The notes under the pieces: generated by a model
Database searches by the model: none
Told to the model about the DNA's origin: nothing
Seen by the model: only the letters and a program-made list of their open reading frames with translations
Shown: in pieces, positions 17,483 through 30,937 of the stretch
How positions within the stretch are numbered: position 1 is the first letter of the stretch
Layout: the number at the start of each line of letters is the position of its first letter
Source: Numida meleagris
Lineage: Eukaryota; Chordata; Aves; Galliformes; Numididae
Direction: 5' to 3'
Assembly: GCF_002078875.1 (NCBI RefSeq)
Contig: NC_034415.1
Coordinates: 21,777,225-21,841,224 of the forward strand
Length of the DNA stretch: 64,000 bases
Translations under genes and position numbers: made by a program

Positions 17483-20400
17483 CTGCATTGAAGGGGAGGA
17501 AAAAAGAAAGAACCAGTAAGTGCAAAACACAGGTTTCAGTGAAGTGATGCAAAAGGCAGTTTGGTAGATATCCAAAAACAATCCAAGGAAGTGCTGTATA
17601 GAATTCAGAGTGTGTTCTAGTTTCCCACGGTGGCCTTCTGGGAACCCCTCTGCCCCAGCAGCTCCTTCCTGGCATGCTCCTTGGTCTCAGTGTCAAGAGG
17701 TTAGTTTTAGCATTGGGAGCAGTCCAAGGAAAGAGCTGAAATGTTTGAGCTGTATGTCCTGACTCAGCAGGGAGCAGATAGAGAGGTCGTGCCACTCCCA
17801 GAGCCTGGGGATGCAAGGCTCTCCTAGAAGTGGTGGCTGTCCTCCAGGTGGTGACAACAGCTCACCCAAGGGGCTTGTGGTTTTGGCAAGGGATCCCACG
17901 GCTGCACTGTAATGCAAATGAGTGCTAATAGCAAAGGGCCACAGAAATCCTCCCCGCAACTCACATCTCTAGCTTCAGTACTGCTAGCTTGATGTCCTTC
18001 TCCAGGGGTCTCCTCCTGCTTTGTGGTATCCCTAATACATAAGCATGCCTCTTCAGTTCGAGCAGCTCCCCCAGTAGCCATTCAGGCTCAAGTGTCCATA
18101 GCCAGGATTCCCTCCTCTCATTGTCATTTCCCAAATGCTTCATCTGCAAAACCTAGTCCTGAGCCATCAGTGCTGAACACAGGGAAGGACAAGACGACAA
18201 GAGCGAGCTCTGTGTAGGCTAACAGGCTGTTTTTCTTAGCCACTCAGATTTTGGGACTGCTGGCAGTGCCAAGGTGCAGCCTCCCTGGGGTAACAGGGTC
18301 ATCAGGAGGACCACTTTCTGCCTTTGAAAGCTGTTCATAATCTTCAGGACCTTGCCCCAGCTCCCCAGCCCAGCAGTGCACTCAGGACTCAGCCCTCTCT
18401 GGTTGCAGCTCACTCTCCTGCATACATACAGCAAGTCATTGCTGGAGGGAAGGAGGTCTCATGGGTGCTTGAGGTTACTGTAGGGTGTGGATTCCAGGTA
18501 CTGGATACCACGCAATGTGCACACCAGGAAACAAGACATAGATCACCAGAGAGAAAAGTGCTTCATTTCCTTGTAATTTAACCCTAGTTGCATCACACAG
18601 GAAAATCTATTCATCTTAGAATCATCCAGTACCATAAATCATCTCGTGTTGCATGTGTGTCACCGGCACTGAAAGCCTATGTCAGCCTCTGCTTTGGCTA
18701 GTAGGTGCTAATTATTTACATTAGCAAGCATCAGCCAGAGGAGAGGACACCATTATGGGCTGTATATCAACCTTAAAGAAGTTTGTCATGAGGAATGGTT
18801 GTGAGGAAGAATAGAGTACACAGTGATGCTGAACTGTCATTTTCTGAAGGTGAGGGCCATTGTGATAACATAGGTCACAACCACACTATATAAAGTAATT
18901 AATTAATGAGTCTGCTATTGTCATTCAGGTGTCCCCTGGTTGGATCATCATCCCAGCCTCCCAGATTGCACTCAGCAGAGGAGGCAGCAAATTGACTGAG
19001 AAAAAAGAAAGCAGGAAAGGAGTTAAAGCACTTAGTGCTCAGGGGCAGGGGCATTCCTGGTACTTCTAAACAGGCAGCTCATGTTGTGACTTTTCTCAGC
19101 TCTTTGTCTTCAGACTCTCCGATGCTGGATTTGGCCTTTTCTGCAGCCCATCCCTTCACCCAGCATGCTAACTACTGGGTTCCTTATTATTCTCCCCACC
19201 ACAACAGGCTTCCATGGGCCAGACCACACTCAGTATGGCCTGTGACACGTTTGCTTTGCTTACAAAACTACATATTTTCTAGTTTATGTGCCAGGACTGT
19301 GTAGCTCTTCCCTTTCTTCCCCCCTCCCTGCTATGACCAAGGTCTCTCACTCTCTGCTTGGCTAATTGCTTTAATTGCTTCCCAGGAGAGGCTACAGTGC
19401 AACTCCTGCTAGACCCAGATTAGCTGCTATCTGGAGATGTGTGTCCTGCATGGGGCAGAGTCTGACCTTGCCTGAGTTTACCAGAGCTGTGTTCAACTCA
19501 CACTGCTCTCACCCTGTCCTCTTCCCCATCCCTGGGGCACCCTTACCAAAGGCTCCAGCTCCCGGTGGTCAACAAGGCTGAACTCCCTGATGAAGTAGTA
19601 AAAGTGCTTGTAGCAGGTGTTGACATGAGCCTCAGCACCCATGTTGATGATGCTGTCAAAGTGGTGGATGTAGACATGGACGAAGACGCGGAAGAGGCGG
19701 GTGAGGATCTTAGTGCAAACTTGCTGGAACTGCTTGGGGAAGGGAACACCTGCAAAGCAGAAGCAAGTTAAAGCCATTTGACCATTTCCCAAAGCAAACA
19801 AAAACCCAAAACTAGCTAATGGTTAAATGTCCCTGCCACACTCAACAAGCAGTCATGGGTGCATCAACAGAAACAGACAGAGTTCCAGCTGGTTTGGGGA
19901 TATTTTTCAAACAAACGTGTCATTAAAACAGGAAGAAAAGTGCCAGTCTTAACAATGCTCAGGTTGTAACAGCACTGCACCTGTATGATGCTCCCTACTG
20001 AAATATCCTGCCAAGGTGTTCAAGAACAGGGCCCACCATGCACCACTATAGACTTTTGGCTTTGTCTTGTACAAGGACACAATTTATTATTCTCCATTTA
20101 CATCCTTATCTAAATACATTGTTATAACAGTGCAAATCTCAGAGGCATAATACAGTCAGTGTCAGGAAGCTAAGGGTACATTTCTAAAGAAAACCTGGCT
20201 TTGAAACCCCTGAATATATATTTTTGGATGGTGGAAAATGAACCAAGTGGAATTTGTTTTCCTGAAGGTTCTTTTTCTCCCCTGAGCAATTCAATGCAAA
20301 TTTGCAAAGAGCAAAATAAAATCCTCCCTTCCCACAGTGCTACCTGCCTCCTCTCTTGGCTTCTTACTAATGCAGCACTTAACCTCTTAAAAATCTTTCC

Positions 20401-23400
20401 AAACCCCATAGCCAGCTCACACATCTCTTAGCTAAAAAAATACAAACAGTAATTTGAATCTTCCTCAATAAGCACCGAGCTTAGTGTCAAAGTACTCGTA
20501 ACAGAAGGTTATCTTTGGTCTGGAGCAATATCACCCTCAGCCTGGTCTCACCTTGCTTTGTGCACAAGGCAGAAGCTTGGGCTGCCCATGCCATGGGTAG
20601 ACAGCTTGGCCTCATCTTGAGAAAGATGTGCACTTTGGCTCAGGAGCACACCTACATGGGGAGGGGGCTGAGATTCATGGCCACTGCCCTTCATAACAAC
20701 AAGCATCTTGCAGCAGTACAAAACCCAGTGGAGTCTGACATCACCCATTAGGATTCTAGTAGATCCTCTTAGGGCTTTCTGCCAAATGCAAGCACCTCTC
20801 CATGCCACTGATGAAGGGATCTGCTTCTGCCCTGCCCCCTTAGCTGCAGGGCTCACTCTGCCTGCCTGGCTGATAACGACAGCAAGCAGTCTGCTGGGCT
20901 TCCCTGCAGCAAGCAAAAACACCATGTTTTATAAAAGGCTTCATTTGAGCTTTTTGCACTGAGAATTTGCTGAGCAACTAAAAGCCCTAATCACCCAGCT
21001 GGGGCCTGAAACATGCTATTAGAGTGGCTCCTACAGACCAGATTTGAGGAACTAGCCATAAAAATATTTCCTTTAATAAAGAAAAACCCATCATGGCAAG
21101 TAATTTGCGATGAGTGCACGTTCCCAGGCCACAGCTGGGGAATACACACTGTTCCGAACAGCCTGTCCTGAGACCAAGGACGAGCAGCTGCTGCCAGGAA
21201 CTCAGCAAGGTGCCAGTAGGCAGGCAGCAGTGTACATGTTGTCTCCAGTTTGTCACTGTCCTCTGCCTGGTACCTCCTCCTCACAAAGCAGGCAGTGAGG
21301 AGCACTGATCTTGTATGGAGAAGCATAGCAACTACAGGAGCTGTTAGAGTCACCTCATTCCTAATGATGATATGATATCATGAAAGATACCACTGGGCTG
21401 CCAAGACCTAACAGTACCCTTCTGGGCTATCCACCACTGTGGTTTCAATTGAACCCAGCAGTATCACCCAGCTCCTGGGACGGAGCTGCTCTTCCTTTTG
21501 TTCATCACAAGGTGTCAGTGTGTGGCTGTCCTCTATAGACATGACCTTGCCGTGGTCATGACTGGCCACCACTCCATGGGAGTCACCAATGGACTCCAGA
21601 AGGTCACCTCTTAGCCTACTGTGTTGCAACACCACCACTATAGTCCTTTCAGCCCAGGGATCGCAGGGGGCTGGTTGGGGCTCTTTCTCCCCACATCACC
21701 TCTCTTGCTCACACACATGAAGCACATGGCCTGGGCCACCAGGCCCTGCTTCCACTCCCCATGTTGCAGCCACATCTGCTTCTCTTGTGATACCCTCCTG
21801 TCCCAGGACCCGAGCATCTACTATGGGGGAACATGGGCCAGGAGAGAGGTCAGTGGCATAGCTGGAGCTGCACCATCTATGAAAGGTAACAAAGTTAGTA
21901 AAGGGCCAAACTCGTATGGAGAGCAGCTGAGGGAACTGGGATTGTTCAGTCTGGAGAAGAAACTCTACAACTCCCTGAAAGGTCATGGTGAGGTTGGTAG
22001 TCAGGCTCTTCTCCCACGTAACAGCAATAGGATGGGAGGTAATGGTCTTAAGTTGCATCAGGGAAGGTTCAGGTTGGATATTAGGAAGAATTTCCTCTCA
22101 GAAAGAGAGGGGATGCACTGGCACAGGTTGCCCAGGGAGGTGGTGGGGTCACCGTCCCTGGAGGTGTTCAAGAACTGTGGAGATGTGGCACTGAGGGACA
22201 TGGTCAGTGGGCATGGTGGCGATGGGTTAACAGCTGGACTAGATTATCTTAGAGTTCTTTTCCAACCTTAATGAGCCTGCGATTGTAACCTGGATCATCA
22301 TCTCCAACCATAACCTCTCCAGAAGGTTCCAGACAAGAGGCAGCCACCCAACATGGCCCACCTGCCAGATGCATACACCTTCCTCCAGCTGAAATACATG
22401 AAATGTGGTCAGTTGGAGTCAAGCATGCCCGGAGTCCCTTTTCCAGCCTCTCAGTCTCTTCTCCTTCCCATCATCTGGGTTTTCTGGAGAAAGTCTGTCC
22501 CTCACCCCATGCACATGCAGACCTCAACCTAGAGCCTGCTCTAAGGAGGAGGCTGGTGGGCCTTCTCTTTCTGCACAGCAGAAATGGTACCAACAGGAGC
22601 TGAGCAGAGCAGCAATGCAAAGCACAGAGCATCACAAGTGCTGGAAGCCAGCGCAAGAGCTGTAAATACAGCAGGTTCTATTTCATCAAGGCACTGGGTG
22701 AGCAGCGTGACTCACCGCCCCAAAATGAATTAGCACCTACAGTTTATCTTGGATGTTTTCCTTGAAACCCAAGATGTGATTTAATGCTTAGAGAAGTCTG
22801 TTTTCCACACTCCGTGCTGATCGCTTCAAAACATAAGAAAGCCATGTGGGACTGTGTGGAAAAGGAAATGAAAAGCGTCTGCACTTACGGGAAGGGAATA
22901 CGAGCGGGCCTTGGATCCTCCTCACCATCTCTCTCATCCCCAGCCCTCGTGCACTAGCCAATTGCATTTTTTTGTGATGAAACAGTGCTGTGAAACTATT
23001 TTGCTTCTTTGCAATTGTATTTTTCCCTCTCCAAAAGCAGTAACTCAATGATCTACATGATGAATTGTTGTTGGTATTATTTCCAACTTCCATTCTCGCC
23101 TCTGTTCCATGATTTGTCTTTTCCTAAAAATAAACCTCTAAATCCAATTTGAAATTAATGGCACCATGGCAGCTGCAAGCTGGTGTGGCATTACTTTTGG
23201 AACAAAACAGGGAGAAAATAAAAGACAAACTGAATTAAAAACAGTCAGCTGAGAAAACTGCAATAATTAGCTGAATTCTGAACATTTTTCTCTTGTTGTT
23301 ATAGAGAGAAAGAATTGTGCATCAAGTTTTCTCTGCTTTTTTATCATTGTTTTGGGAATATGCGTGAACAGCAGAATCTGAGTGTAGAAGAGCTTTCCAA

Positions 23401-26033
23401 GAACTGTCCCAGAGCCTCCTGTGAGTGATGTTTCTTCCAGCCACAGACAGGCTTGGCGGAGAGTATGGGGCGTTTCCAATGCTGGTTTTCATCCAAGCCC
23501 CATTTAAAAATGGAGAGGTTTCGGCATACACATCAGTGCTGGCATGGGACACATGGCCCTGCAAACTCCATCCACCAAAGCCTCCTCCCCATGCGTTACC
23601 AATGGCCCTGACACTGGGTGCTGGGCAGGCTCCCAGTGAGACACTGAATGAAACTGAACGTGACTTCCCCTGCCAGCAGGCACCTCAAGGCACAGCGATT
23701 TCTGGGGCTGGTGCTATTGTACAGGTGGTAATCTGTTCATGAAGAGGTCTACTGACATAGTTTTACCATCTGGCAAAATATGCCTGTGGAATCATTTATT
23801 CTTATCCCTCCATGGGAACAATGCTCATTCTGCATGGAGTAGGCTTTTTTCCCAGCCCAGCTATGTTGGTTGGGAGAGCGGAAATGAACACTAGAACATG
23901 CTAACTGATATGGGTCATCTGGAAGAGCTGGAGAAGATTTATGGCAGCCGTGCTCCGCCCGTCCAGGAAGCTGTCTCATCACGACCGGCAGACAGACAGT
24001 TTTCCATCCAAAGGATTTGTACAGCAAAGCCTTTAAGTGGGATCGAGCCCTGTGGGTGGATTTCCCTGGGGATGAGGAAGATGCCCCATCTTTTCCCCCT
24101 TTCCGTCTCTGCTCATTTCCAGCTGAGCCTCTGAGCCCAGGATGAACAGTTTTCCCACCCTGACCCCAAAAATGCCTCTCCCTTGGCTGCCAACAGAGCT
24201 ATGACTAAGTCCCACTGAATCATGTACTGCTCCAGGTTTTGTGGCTTTTGTTGGACAGGGATGCCGAGGTTAGCCTCAGACAGCGTTAGCAAGTTTGGGT
24301 CACACTTGCAGTTTCTAAAAAAAGTCTGCTTTGTCTGCTGTCAGGTGGCCTTAGCAGGGAAATCTTTGTCTTGGGACAGCTGCACTGCAGATGGCAAGGA
24401 TGGAAATCTGCAGTGTGCCCGGGGCACTGTCCCCAAGCCCTGTGACCCTCCCTGCTGCATGGCACCATGAAATGTGAGTGCAGCTACGTTCCCTTCTACA
24501 CATGGGAGCCAAGGTACTGACGCACACCAGCAAGGAGGCTGAAGTCACTCAGGGACGCACAAAGATGCTTGAAAAAGGGATCCTGGTAATGGCCTCGGAA
24601 AAGGAAAAAAGTGTTTGTGCCACCCTACCTGTAGACTGAGCCCATGCAGCCGGGTCAGAATGGGCACCCATTCCACAAGACTGACTTAAGAGTTTGGCAC
24701 ACCAAGCCTCCGCATACTGCCTCCCTCCTCCTGCCTGCACAGAGCTGGCAGCCTTCTGAGCCTGCGTGGAACAGCCAGAACCCCGAGGGCCACAGGATTT
24801 CCCAAAAGAGAAGCAACACATGACTAGGTGCTCCAGCATAGCCAAACGAGGCTGCAACAATTAGTGGCAGCCAAAAATCCCTCACAGATCATTTTCTTCA
24901 GCATTTCCTAGCATGAAAATCCTAAGCCTAACTGCAGTGGTTTTATCCAGCTGTCAGCTATGCTCCCCGGGGAAACAGAAAAGGAGAGAGAAACTCTCAA
25001 AGCCCTGCATTTACTTCCTAAAACCTATACTTACCCCCTAAGCTTCCTAAACTACTTTAACATTCAAGTGGCTTTGCATTTCACCTGTAAAGCAACTGCT
25101 CCTGGGCACAACCTGGCAGCCCAGTTCAGCACAGATGACCCAGACAACGAATAGACCTGATGGAATGAAGTAGGGCTGGGATAGGATGTTTGGAATGGGT
25201 CTATAAGGATCGAAGTCCAACTGCTTGACCACTTCAGGGCTAACTAAAAGTTGAAGCGTATTATTTAGTGCTTTATGCAAATACTTCTTGAACACTGACA
25301 GAGTATTTTTATAGACCCCTTCTGTCCCCTGAAGGTGCCAGAAAACCACCAGAACAGCCCCTTAGTGAAGGGGAGAGGTGATAGCTGTCTTTCACCAGCA
25401 CCCACTGGCCAACACACCAGCTCCAACCCAAAACTACAAGAAAGCAGCTCAGCAGAAGGGCCAGTGTCAGTCAGTGCAGCTCCCAGCCAAAGAAGGTCAT
25501 CAGCAGAGCTCTCAGGATTGCAAAGTTCAGCAATACCAACCCAGAGGTGCACCAACAGTTTGGAAAACTACATGGTTTACAACAACAGCCTCCTGCAGAA
25601 TCACAGCGCGCTCACCTATCCTGGTGGGGAAGATGTCCTCGTTGTTAATGAGCATCTCGATCCAGTCCATCAGCAGACACATGTACTGCGGCGCCGACAG
25701 CGCCGTCGGCTTCCGGTACTTGCGATCGTCCTGCCACCGGTACTCGTACCTGAGCCCACCGGACATGACAGGGCACCACTGCTCCGTGCAGTACTCGCAC
25801 ATGGTGCCGTAGATGAGGTTGATGCGGTTGAAGAAGTCCACCACGTGCACGGCGATCCAGTCATTGATGCTCTCTCCAGGAGGCAGCTGTACCACAGCCC
25901 TCAGGTCCAGCCCAGATTTGAGGGAGGCCTGGGCCTTCTTGTACAGTTCAAAGCGTTGTGTGCCAGGCTCGAACTTCTTCCGGGGACGGAAGGTTTTGTC
26001 TTTGTTGAAGACTTGCTTCAGACACAACGCCAT
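17453..26033 (-). CDS. MOB3C: MOB3C (MOB kinase activator 3C), complete
   Basis: Cytosolic MOB/phocein adaptor; MOB1 members activate NDR/LATS kinases, while MOB3 roles are less defined (family knowledge). Joined exons 25616-26033, 19547-19749 and 17453-17482 give an uninterrupted 216-residue protein, the usual MOB3 length. It begins [20 protein letters not shown] and ends [13 protein letters not shown]. Zinc ligands of the MOB fold are present: C82 and C87 (YCTEQWC) and H164 and H169 (HVYIHH). The C-terminal half includes [20 protein letters not shown] and [20 protein letters not shown], identical or nearly so to human MOB3C from memory. The start has A at -3 and G at +4. MOB3A or MOB3B are possible by family, but the IREFSLVD segment and the neighbours MKNK1 and ATPAF1 favour MOB3C. 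Confidence 0.95.
17483..19546 (-). other. MOB3C intron 2
   Basis: About 2.1 kb. No repeat family or extra exon recognised. Confidence 0.7.
19547..19749 (-). CDS. MOB3C: MOB3C coding exon 2
   Basis: 203 nt, acceptor CTTTGCAG, donor CCTTTG|GTAAGG. Completes Gly140 and encodes [20 protein letters not shown] through DHRELEPL, carrying zinc ligands H164 and H169. An antisense plus-strand open frame across it is a shadow. Confidence 0.95.
19750..25615 (-). other. MOB3C intron 1
   Basis: About 5.9 kb with one plus-oriented CR1 fragment at 21880-22285. The longest open frame in it (21621-22271) runs through that CR1 and is not a gene. Otherwise nothing recognised. Confidence 0.7.
21880..22285 (+). 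mobile_element. CR1 LINE fragment (3' end)
   Basis: Contains avian CR1 3' landmarks in order: CTGAGGGAACTGGGATTGTT, AGGTTGGATATTAGGAAGAA, GCACTGGCACAGGTTGCCC and TTTTCCAACCTTAATGAG. Severely 5'-truncated and diverged, with no coding capacity. Confidence 0.93.
25616..26033 (-). CDS. MOB3C: MOB3C coding exon 1
   Basis: 418 nt from ATG (26033-26031) to donor AGGATAG|GTGAGC. Encodes residues 1-139, including C82 and C87. GC-rich compared with the flanks. The frame stays open a short way 5' of the ATG but without another ATG, so the conserved MALCLKQVF start is chosen. Confidence 0.95.
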
Positions 26034-26100
26034 CGTGGGTTGGGCCAGCCAGGGTGAGGGCACCAAGGTCAGCGCTGAGGATCTTCAGGGTTGGAGGTAT
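26034..26100 (-). other. MOB3C: MOB3C 5'UTR part of first coding exon
   Basis: Acceptor TTCTCCTCCCAG ends at 26101, so 67 nt of leader precede the ATG in the same exon. This implies at least one upstream non-coding exon. A strong donor lies at 26246-26251 on the minus strand (CGCAG|GTAGGT or GTAG|GTGAGT), which would leave an intron of only about 146-150 bp; the promoter itself was not identified. Confidence 0.5.
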
Positions 26101-29100
26101 CTGGGAGGAGAAGACAAATTTTGGTCATGCGTGCACCTGACTGGGATGAGATAGCACTGGGATGCTGGGAGCCAGCTTCTTATCTCTAGGGCTTTTGTCC
26201 AGAACTACCGCAATGAAGTACAAAGTGTGATACCAATAGCACTCACCTACCTGCGGCCCTTTCCTTCCTGGCAAAGGGGCTGTGCCTCTTTCCCACAGAA
26301 ATAACCCCAATGCTGTAGGGACAACACTGTGACTGCAGCTGACCGCTGGTTCACACAGCCCCAGCACCCAGATCAATGGGAAAAGGGGGAGAATTCTTGT
26401 TGTTCTGCCGTGTGTTTGTTCAGTAGAACAAAACCCACAGCCAAAGAAGGGAAACGGCATCCAAGCTCACCAGGGCCAGGATGCGACACAATGCATGGGA
26501 GCCCGTGCTGCCAGCGCTCCCCACAGTGCTCCGGTCCCACAGCACCCCGGGAACAGGGGATGTGACCTGGAAGTCACCGCTCAGCAGCGCTGAGTTCATC
26601 CCTTCCTGAGGCTGCCAGAGTGGTCGAGGTCTGCAGCATTTCCCTTTTTTCCTTCCTGAAGCTCCGGTGGAAATCCCATGCGTTTGGACAGGCTGAATTG
26701 TGCACGTGCCTCTGCCTGGAGTTCCCTGTGCCCCTCTGCAGCACTGATAATGGGAGAGCAAGGCTGCAGTGAGCTCAATGCCCTTCCAAAGTCTAGGGAG
26801 GTAGAAGTCCCCAGGCAGCCTCCCCCAGAGAGGAGGAGTTAAAGCAAAAAAAAAGAAGAAGAAAAAGGTTCACAGAAAGGGGAAGTGTCTTACCCAAAGT
26901 CACGAGTGGGAGGGAATGGCGTCCAAGTGAAGCCTGGATGCACACTCGTCATTAAAACGGCATCTCTTAGCCAAAAGCTTGCTGTATAAACTCTGCTTTG
27001 TAAGCTCAGTCCCAAGCCAAAAGCAAATCCTATTTTATCCAGCAGAGATCAGCCAACCACCTTGCCAGAGAAGCCCTGGGCTCCCCACGGAGTCCCTCCA
27101 GGATGCAGGAACTGTCCTGTGGGGCTTTCCACGTGGCGGCAGGTGAGAGCCCTGCTGGGTTTGGTTTTGCAACCAAAGGCCAGCGGGGAAAAGCCACAGC
27201 CTTTCCCACACGTGCAGTGATGTACTGCCTCCATCACAGAGCTTGGGTGAACAACTCAGTTATCCCTGCATTGGAATGGACCGATGCTTTGGAACATCAA
27301 TGAAACACCACTTAAAAAACAAACAAACACAGAGTAAGAACCCTGCTAAACACCTGCCAGATTTTTTCCTACTGTGCATCTGTTAGATGTTCCCAGGAAG
27401 AAGGGAGCAGTGCCCAATGCTGCCCAAATGCAGAGCAGACCCGTCCCCAAGCTCCCTGCAGCTAGGCACAGCTGGGTAACGCGAGTGGTTTTGCTCTTGG
27501 GATCCTTGCCAGCATCGCTACTGAATTACTGAGCCATTTAAAGGCCTCATGAATCCTTACTGGAATCAGGGAGAAAAACGTTCTGCAGAAATTCAGTTTA
27601 ACACAAAGCCAAGAACACATCCTGGGATTTACTACCAAAAGGAGCAGGCAGAGGCACCGGGCCAGGAACCGGATTCTTTCCTAACCTCTCTCCAAAGCTC
27701 CCACCACACAGGGTCTGACGGGCAGGAAAATCCATGAGAGGCACAGGGAGCTGCGGGAGGCCAGGAGTGGGGCTTTCAATACTGGGTACAGCCTTGCAAT
27801 AGGAACACTGGGGCAAGCTGAGGCAGCAGCTCCTGCCACACACTGGCATGCATCCCACTGCCGAGGGGCCTGGGTGGGTGCCCACAGCTCCCACCTTCAG
27901 TTCCCATGTGCAAAATCAAAGCTCCCCCCCGAGCAGCCCTGGAACGGCTGCAGCTGGCTTTGCTGTGCTGCCATTCCCACAGCAGGGCGGTGCTGGCACC
28001 CACAGCCATGCACTAAGGGCTCAGAGAGCCAAGTCAGCACAGGGTTAAACCGTGGGGCTGAGCTGCTGCAGGACTGCAGCAGGCAGGGACATGCGAAATC
28101 CCGATTTCCTAGAGGGTTGGCAGGTCTGGGGGAGAAAGGAAATGAACTGGATGGGAGGGAAGTGAGTTCACGGTCAAAGACAGCTGCTAGTTCCAAATTT
28201 GAGGAGGATTCTGTTTCTTTAGTTCTTGGGGTTGGTTTGTTGTTTTTCTTTTTAATCATTTGAAATCCACAGAACGCTGCCAAACAAAGGCTTTGTTTTA
28301 AATTGAGAACAACGCTGAACGGTCTGTTTAGAAACTGGCAAGACAAAAGAGGGGGAAAAAAAAGCAAAGCAGGGAGGGGAGCTTCCTCTGCCCACCGCGA
28401 TCAGTCCCACCGGACTGAGCAAAGCCACCAGGGCAGACCTGCCTTTGTGACCTCAAATTGGCTCCGATCTGGAAAGCAGTGGGGAGGAGTGGTCGGGGCA
28501 GCGCTGCGCTCTGGGCTGCAGCCGGGATGGTGCTGCACTTTGTGCCTCAGTTTCCCCAGTTTCAAAAGTAATTCCTCCCTGCCAAAGGGCCCCCTGATAT
28601 TAAGGGCAGCAAAAGCCAGGAGTTGGCTTCAAGGGAGAGAAAGTGCTTTGTGAGTGCCCCTAATGATTATTACTGACCGGGGTCAGTGCTAACGAGGAAA
28701 ACAGCACTGACACCAGCACCTCCAGCTGGCAGTGGTTCTGGTGCCCAAGCCAGCCCTGGATCCGGCCCGAGACACTTACACACTTGCACAAACATCTGCC
28801 CTGGAACCGCAGGAGCTGTCAGCAGCGTGCTGCGAGCCATGATGGGGAGCACGAGCAGGAGTCAGCCCAGCACCACGTAGCAAAGCTGTGGTTCAAATCT
28901 GCCTGCCCCGCACATCCCGCTGTGCTTCCCCGGGTGTTCCCCCAGTGGCTGGACTCCCCCTTGGTGCTGCAGGGGATTGCCTCCTCCGCTCTGCGGGCAG
29001 TCCCTCCTGCCACGTCCCTGCGTGGCAGGCCTGGCGTTGGGGCAGTGAGCCAGAGCCCCGAGACAGACAGACGGCCTCCAGCTGCCTGCTGGCCAAGGGT

Positions 29101-29133
29101 TCTGCTAGCTTTTCGCTGCAGATAAGTCCTTTT

Positions 29134-29228
29134 TCATAGAACCATAAAGGTTAGAAAAGATCTCTGAGATCATCTAGTTCAACCATCATCCCACTACCAC
29201 CATGCCCACTAAACCACGTCCTTAAAAC
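29134..29228 (-). mobile_element. CR1 3'-end fragment
   Basis: About 95 bp: ATAGAACCATAAAGGTTAGA, GATCATCTAGTTCAACCATC and CCATGCCCACTAAACCACGT, the reverse of the CR1 terminal region. Confidence 0.9.
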
Positions 29229-30555
29229 TCAATTTCCAACCTGTCCTGGAGCAGCTGTGCAAGTGGGGCTTCTTGGTGACAGCCTTGCAGAAATGCCCCC
29301 CAGCCCAACCCTGCTTCCCCTGAGCACCCCTCGCAATGCAGGTGACACAACCCTGAGATCCAACGTGGGGCTGGTGGCACGTGGTGGCCCAGTCTGGTTT
29401 TAGAGGCAGAGAGGTTGGTTTTAAGGGTTTAAATGGAGGAAGATGCTGGGGGCGTGGCTTTGGGGCTCTGGCCCCTATCACCCTCCTCATGCTTCCTGCT
29501 GGAGCCAAGCCCCAGCTGGGCTGGCCATGAGAAACGGGGTTCTTGGCCGCCGATCCCAAACATAACCCAAACGATAGAACATTCCAGGAAACAAGCCAAG
29601 ATGAGATGCCGGGAGAGGGATCAAGGGCCAGCACGCCAGACAGCGGGACTGCAGAGTCCCACCAGTCCCAACACAGAGTTAATCCAGGCACTTTGGATAT
29701 AGTCGCGAGGGACCATGAGCATCCTCTGGGAAAGTCCCCAGCATCCATTTCTGGAGGGACCAACTCCCAGAGGAGGCTCAGCTCCCCATGCTGTTGCTTC
29801 TCCCAGCTCTGCTGACACTCGGAAATCCCCACCTCATGCAAAGCAAACCCAGCACAGTTTCCAGGAAGAGGACACACAGCCCTCTCATCCAATCACCCCC
29901 ACGTCCCAAACCACAGCAAATCAAAGTCTCATCTCTCTAGTGGGGCACCCAGCACACTCTGGGGGTGATGCTGTTTGGGGTACCTTGCTCTTGGTGCTGG
30001 AGTTTTGCTGCTGCCAACAGGGACTTGCTTGTAGCCAAGGTAAGTCCCAAGGGTGATCACTCCATCATCAGAGCTGTAATCCCAAGTGCCAGAACTCCAG
30101 GAAGACGATTGGAAGGACACGAGCCAGCTACTGGAAGCGCATCCCCACAGCTTTCTCTGCCCAAAACTTCCTGCCCTCCATTGGACAATGGCAAAGCCAC
30201 CTCCAGGACTGCCCCCAGTCCCAGGCTGATGTGTGATCAGCCTAAACCTTGGGCTCCCTGCTCCCTTCCAGCTATCTGCACTAACACACAGCTGCAAACC
30301 AGGATCTCTCAGCATTTATATGCTCGCAGCCAAGCCGGGACACCCACAAAACGGGGAAGAGCTCCTGCAAGCACCCATTTTGCTTCTCTTGGGTTTGCCC
30401 ACCCTGTACTAAAAGCACCCCAGGAGCATCCTTAGGGATGCAGGGGACACAGCACCAGCTGGGATGCCGCTGCTACTCCTTCTTCCAGCCCCAGCACTCA
30501 CCTCATCCCCAGCACGCCTGGCTGCCAGCACACAATCCCGCCGCACTTTCTGCTC

Positions 30556-30600
30556 TTACTGAGGGAAAAAAAAAAAAAAAGAAAAAAAAAGAAAACATTC
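30556..30600. repeat. A-rich tract
   Basis: Two long A runs separated by G. Its orientation does not match a clear retrotransposed gene copy next to it. Confidence 0.8.
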
Positions 30601-30870
30601 AAAATAAAAGCCCAGAATCCGGCAGGATGCCCTGCAGCACGGAGAGCAGCCGCACGCTGACTGAGGTTTTGGTTGCAGAAAGTGGGGGCCGAGGGTTTTT
30701 CTCCTGCCGGTGATGTCACATCCTGACCCTGCCGGAGCCGCAGCTGTCCCTGGGACACGCCGGCAGCCTGCCCCCCCCACAGCTGGGCACACGCTGATAT
30801 GTGCATGCTCATGTGCATGCACATCCCTCCCCACTTGGCACGCTGAAGGGTTGACGGGCTGGATGTCTTC

Positions 30871-30937
30871 CAAAAAAAAAAAAAAAAGAGAGGGAGAGAG
30901 AGAAAGGGAAAATGAAAACAAAAAGGAAAAAAAAAAA
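30871..30937. repeat. Polypurine tract
   Basis: About 67 bp almost entirely A and G (A15, then GA-rich, then A11), with two isolated pyrimidines. Confidence 0.85.

Noticed and set aside
19565..19771. Plus-strand open frame with an acidic repeat-like protein
   Set aside because: It is the antisense shadow of MOB3C exon 2, whose protein is strongly conserved on the minus strand.
21621..22271. 216-codon plus-strand open frame in MOB3C intron 1
   Set aside because: It runs through a CR1 3' fragment (21880-22285). The terminal region of CR1 is non-coding and the predicted protein has no domain.
25335..26057. 240-codon plus-strand open frame
   Set aside because: Antisense shadow of MOB3C exon 1, made open by its high GC content.
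26034..26066. Upstream extension of the MOB3C frame (…[10 protein letters not shown])
   Set aside because: It begins with TTG rather than ATG, and the conserved MALCLKQVF start has a good Kozak context.
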